Source: Candidatus Poribacteria bacterium (GTDB lineage Bacteria > Poribacteria > WGA-4E > PCPOR2b). Taken from it: DNA of 64,000 nt. Under the pieces are notes generated by a model. It made no database searches and was not told the DNA's origin. It was given only the letters and a program-made list of their open reading frames with translations. Shown piece after piece: positions 61,343 to 64,000 of this stretch. Where the stretch lies: the NCBI GenBank assembly GCA_028819845.1, contig JAPPKS010000032.1:1-64000 (forward strand), in the 5' to 3' direction. Each line of letters begins with the position of its first letter. Position 1 is the first letter of the stretch. The position numbers and the translations under genes are program-made.

Positions 61343-62465
61343 TGTGCGCAATCTTACCAAGCAACTTGCTCCTCACCTTGAGCCTGTAGTGGTACAGGTG
61401 AGTTTTGATGTTTACGCCGGCGAAATTTTCGCGCTTTTGGGACCGAGCGGTTGCGGTAAGACAACGACGTTACGGGTGATTGCAGGCTTTGAGCGACCTG
61501 ATGCAGGCGAGATTTATCTGGAAGATCGGCTTCTAGACAGCACGGAAGTACACCTGTCAGCGAAAACACGGGGGATTGGATTTGTCTTTCAGGACTATGC
61601 CCTTTTCCCGCATCTCAGCGTCATGGACAATGTCGGATTTGGGCTCAGGAAACTTCCCTCTAAATTGCTTCGCGAGAGATGTCTAGAGATGATGGAGTTG
61701 GTCGACCTGATTTCGATTAAAGATCGGAAACCTCATGAGCTTTCGGGGGGAGAGCAACAACGGGTCGCATTGGCTCGGTCAATTGCTCCAGGTCCGCAGT
61801 TAATCCTGTTGGACGAACCATTTTCTAACCTTGATGCTGAGTTGCGCCACACTACCCGCGAAGAGGTGCGGGAGTTGTTGAAAAAGACTGGGATGAGCGC
61901 AGTGTTAGTCACACACGACCAAGAGGAAGCGCTCTGTTTAGCCAATCGGATCGCTGTAATGCAGAACGGACAGATTGAACAGATCGGGACGCCCGAATCA
62001 ATCTATCACTGTCCCCAAACGCCGTTCGTGGCAGAGTTTCTTGGTAAGACGAACCTGATTTCCGGCGAAGCCAAGGGGGATTGCGCCGATACTCCGCTCG
62101 GCAGACTTCCACTCGATTGCCATGCGGAAGGGAAGGTGCTGCTTTCGATTCGTCCAGAACATCTTACTATTGAGCGTTGCAATGAGGCCCACCCGAATGG
62201 TTTGCGAGGTAAAATTGCGATGCGCGAGTTTAAGGGGCATGATTTGACCTACCGTGTCAAAATCGGAGAACAGGGTTACATTGTTCAGACCGACCACCGC
62301 TGTCCGTTTAAGGTCGACGATCAAGTTCAGCTAAGAGCGGTTGAGCCTGCAGTGGTGATACGCGGCAGCGGCGATTCCGTCACGCTTGAATCACCACTGA
62401 AAATGGATAGCCAAGATACGCATGCAGCGGAAGATTTTCAGAATAAAGAAACTGACAGCAGTTAG
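61326..62465 (+). CDS. fbpC: Fe(III) ABC transporter, ATPase
   Basis: A 379-residue ATPase. ATG 61326 sits inside the end of the permease gene, behind AAAGGATT. Walker A GPSGCGKTTT, Q-loop VFQDYALFPH, signature LSGGEQQRVALARS, Walker B LILLDEPFSNLD and switch His VTHDQEEAL are intact. A C-terminal TOBE domain (IRPEHLTIERC, then MREFKGHDLTYRV) follows. It powers the permease; together with fbpA and fbpB this makes a complete iron importer. Confidence 0.94.
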   Translation: MKPLLSVRNLTKQLAPHLEPVVVQVSFDVYAGEIFALLGPSGCGKTTTLRVIAGFERPDAGEIYLEDRLLDSTEVHLSAKTRGIGFVFQDYALFPHLSVMDNVGFGLRKLPSKLLRERCLEMMELVDLISIKDRKPHELSGGEQQRVALARSIAPGPQLILLDEPFSNLDAELRHTTREEVRELLKKTGMSAVLVTHDQEEALCLANRIAVMQNGQIEQIGTPESIYHCPQTPFVAEFLGKTNLISGEAKGDCADTPLGRLPLDCHAEGKVLLSIRPEHLTIERCNEAHPNGLRGKIAMREFKGHDLTYRVKIGEQGYIVQTDHRCPFKVDDQVQLRAVEPAVVIRGSGDSVTLESPLKMDSQDTHAAEDFQNKETDSS

Positions 62466-62811
62466 TTGATGGAATGCGAATAATCAATTACATGTAAGCC
62501 CACCTAAGACACCACATGCGTTTCAGGAGGCAAGTGGAGCGTAAGAATCTTTTTGCTCGCGCATGTTCTTTATCTTCCCTAGCCACTCTTTTGAGAGGTT
62601 CAACCGGAAATAATATCGATTTTATGGGAAGTTTCCTATCAGAAATGGTATAATTTACCATCGCGAACCTATCATCTTTTAGCCCCAACCATTTCGGAAC
62701 AGGGTCTATCTTGACCGAAATCTATTCAGCCGTGGGTTTTATGAGGACGGGCAATATCCCTCCGCGTCCCTTTTTCTACATCTCGTACATTCTATTTTGG
62801 AAGGAGTGATC
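62466..62811. other. Intergenic region before transaldolase
   Basis: About 345 bp with no gene or recognised repeat. The last bases contain AAGGAG (62801-62806), the ribosome binding site of the transaldolase-like gene. No clear terminator of the iron operon was seen. Confidence 0.45.
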
Positions 62812-64000
62812 ATGTCTAGCGAAAACACACTAACGCAGCCGGTGGAACCTGCTGTGAATATCGTTGACCCAATCCACGATTTTGTAAAGGATGGTGCTGA
62901 TATACATGGCGAACGTCTTGACACCGAATCAGATCCATTTTGGAGCGCGTTGTGTGACATTGGCACTGAACTTTGGCTTGACACAGGTGACATTGACGGA
63001 GCAACGCCGCTATGGACCGACGAATTCACGGCGCTAACGACGAACAACACGTTGCTTAACGCCGAGGTGCAAAAGGGTATATACGATGATTTGATTCAGA
63101 AAACTGCCGGTACGCTTTATGGGTTGGATACAAGTACACAAATTATCGAGATTGCGTTTGTCTTAAATGCCCATCACGGACTTCGTCTAGCACAACGATT
63201 CGGCGGAAAAGTGAGCGTCGAGCTACATACGGATTTGGCTCACGACATTGAGAGAAGCGTATCGTATGGTCACCGGTATTATAATATTTGCCCCGACGCC
63301 TTTATCATCAAAATACCGCTGACGCCAGCGGGTTTAATTGCTACGCGCCGCTTACGAGAATCAGGCGTACCGGTTAATTTCACTTTGGGGTTCAGTGCGC
63401 GACATAACTACATAGCAACAGCATTTGGCGCGCCTTCGTACGTAAACGTGTTTCTTGGTCGGCTAAATGCTTACATGGTTGACAATCAATTGGGGGACGG
63501 CCGGTTGGTTGGTGAAAAATCTGCACTTGCGAGCCAACGAGCCGTTAATGACCTGGCTCAGGGTACTCAAGTACCGACGCAACAAATCGCCGCGAGCTTG
63601 AGAGGAGCTGGGCAGCTTGCGGATTTGGCAGGAATTGATGTTATCACGATGCCCGTAAAGGTTGCTGCTGCTGCCAAAAAGGAACTTTCAGGGGAGTGGG
63701 GCTACAAAGTTGACAGCGATTATCCGATACGTCTCAACGACGAGGTCAGTGCATCGGATTTGCGTCTACATACGTTGTGGGAAGTTGCAGAATCTGAGCG
63801 TAGGCTAGTTGAAAGTATTACGACCGATACGCCTCAGACAGCGGAAGAGTTGGTGATACAGGCGCATGACATGGGTGCCGGCGATTTGTTTCCTAGACTT
63901 TCCACAGCAGATCTTGACAAAATCGCTTCCGATGGCAAGATACCGAAGCATGAAATCTGGGTAGAGCGCGTCAAGTCAGGTGAACTTGCGATTGACACGC
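62812..64000 (+). CDS. Transaldolase-family protein (cut off by the window end)
   Basis: An open frame of at least 396 codons from ATG 62812 that is still open at the right edge. The TIM-barrel signatures of transaldolases are present: LWLDTGDIDGATPLW, TTNNTLLNAEV, and DAFIIKIPLTPAGLIATRRL with the Schiff-base lysine, then VNFTLGFSARHNYIATAF. Its length already exceeds the short fructose-6-phosphate aldolase type, so it is a long, perhaps two-domain, member. It may act in the pentose phosphate route or in a related aldol reaction. Confidence 0.8.
   Translation, partial: MSSENTLTQPVEPAVNIVDPIHDFVKDGADIHGERLDTESDPFWSALCDIGTELWLDTGDIDGATPLWTDEFTALTTNNTLLNAEVQKGIYDDLIQKTAGTLYGLDTSTQIIEIAFVLNAHHGLRLAQRFGGKVSVELHTDLAHDIERSVSYGHRYYNICPDAFIIKIPLTPAGLIATRRLRESGVPVNFTLGFSARHNYIATAFGAPSYVNVFLGRLNAYMVDNQLGDGRLVGEKSALASQRAVNDLAQGTQVPTQQIAASLRGAGQLADLAGIDVITMPVKVAAAAKKELSGEWGYKVDSDYPIRLNDEVSASDLRLHTLWEVAESERRLVESITTDTPQTAEELVIQAHDMGAGDLFPRLSTADLDKIASDGKIPKHEIWVERVKSGELAIDT

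Noticed and set aside
1-64000. tRNA, rRNA, tmRNA, RNase P or SRP RNA genes
   Set aside because: I looked for the conserved blocks of these RNAs by eye and found none; a short tRNA could be missed without a covariance search.

Overview
This 64 kb window comes from a Gram-negative bacterium with an outer membrane. The evidence is a TonB-dependent receptor, an outer-membrane porin, ExbB/ExbD proteins and many lipoproteins with lipoboxes. No rRNA or tRNA gene was recognised, so the taxonomic call is inference. The C-terminal FlgD-like Ig domain with an NPFNP..WIPY motif, the unusual mix of eukaryote-like kinase, microcompartment and pterin genes, and the many dispersed hairpin repeats best fit Candidatus Poribacteria or a relative in the FCB/PVC neighbourhood.

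Layout. 1-1.9 kb: no gene, but a 321-bp tandem repeat built on dispersed hairpin modules. 2-9 kb: porin, BCCT transporter, lipoprotein and TonB receptor. 9-10 kb: toxin-antitoxin relics (HicB-like, a BrnT fragment, BrnA-like, an orphan antitoxin). 10-13 kb: three tandem copies of an unrecognised membrane protein with a lipoprotein between them; the second copy carries an 8-bp duplication in its start region. 13-17 kb: an orphan thiG overlapping a secreted HExxH protein, then a lipoprotein. 17-27.9 kb: two aldolases, a Ser/Thr kinase, two CNNM/CorC-like proteins, and a minus-strand SDR-FolE-PTPS operon that looks like tetrahydrobiopterin synthesis, then rhodanese. 28-30.3 kb: a decayed restriction-modification locus with an IS3-family remnant. 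30.6-35 kb: a TIM-barrel isomerase, an ECF sigma factor with a beta-clamp paralogue, and a Fic protein with two palindromic operators.

35.8-38.9 kb: a LamG protein and a small microcompartment locus (BMC-H shell, PduL, flavoprotein). 39-45 kb: an Arg/Ser/Tyr-rich secreted protein, small envelope proteins, and a Wzz/BY-kinase fusion without a Walker A motif, followed by 1.15 kb without genes. 45.5-52 kb: a large lipoprotein/barrel protein, then an ExbB fusion with two ExbD genes and an exbD pseudogene between them. 52-57.8 kb: cupin, Ldh2-type dehydrogenase, isomerase, thioesterase, NadB and a stand-alone dsRNA-binding-domain protein. 57.9-62.5 kb: iron homeostasis, with a bacterioferritin divergent from a complete Fe(III) ABC importer and a consensus promoter with a Fur-like palindrome that precedes no obvious gene. 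62.8 kb to the end: a transaldolase-family gene that runs off the window.

The strongest candidates for something new are the fused PTPS protein, whose two domains carry complementary halves of the catalytic triad; the sigma factor/beta-clamp operon; the satellite microcompartment locus with a four-cysteine insert in PduL; the triplicated membrane protein; and the possible iron-regulated RNA beside bacterioferritin. All assignments come from reading the sequence; no database search was run.
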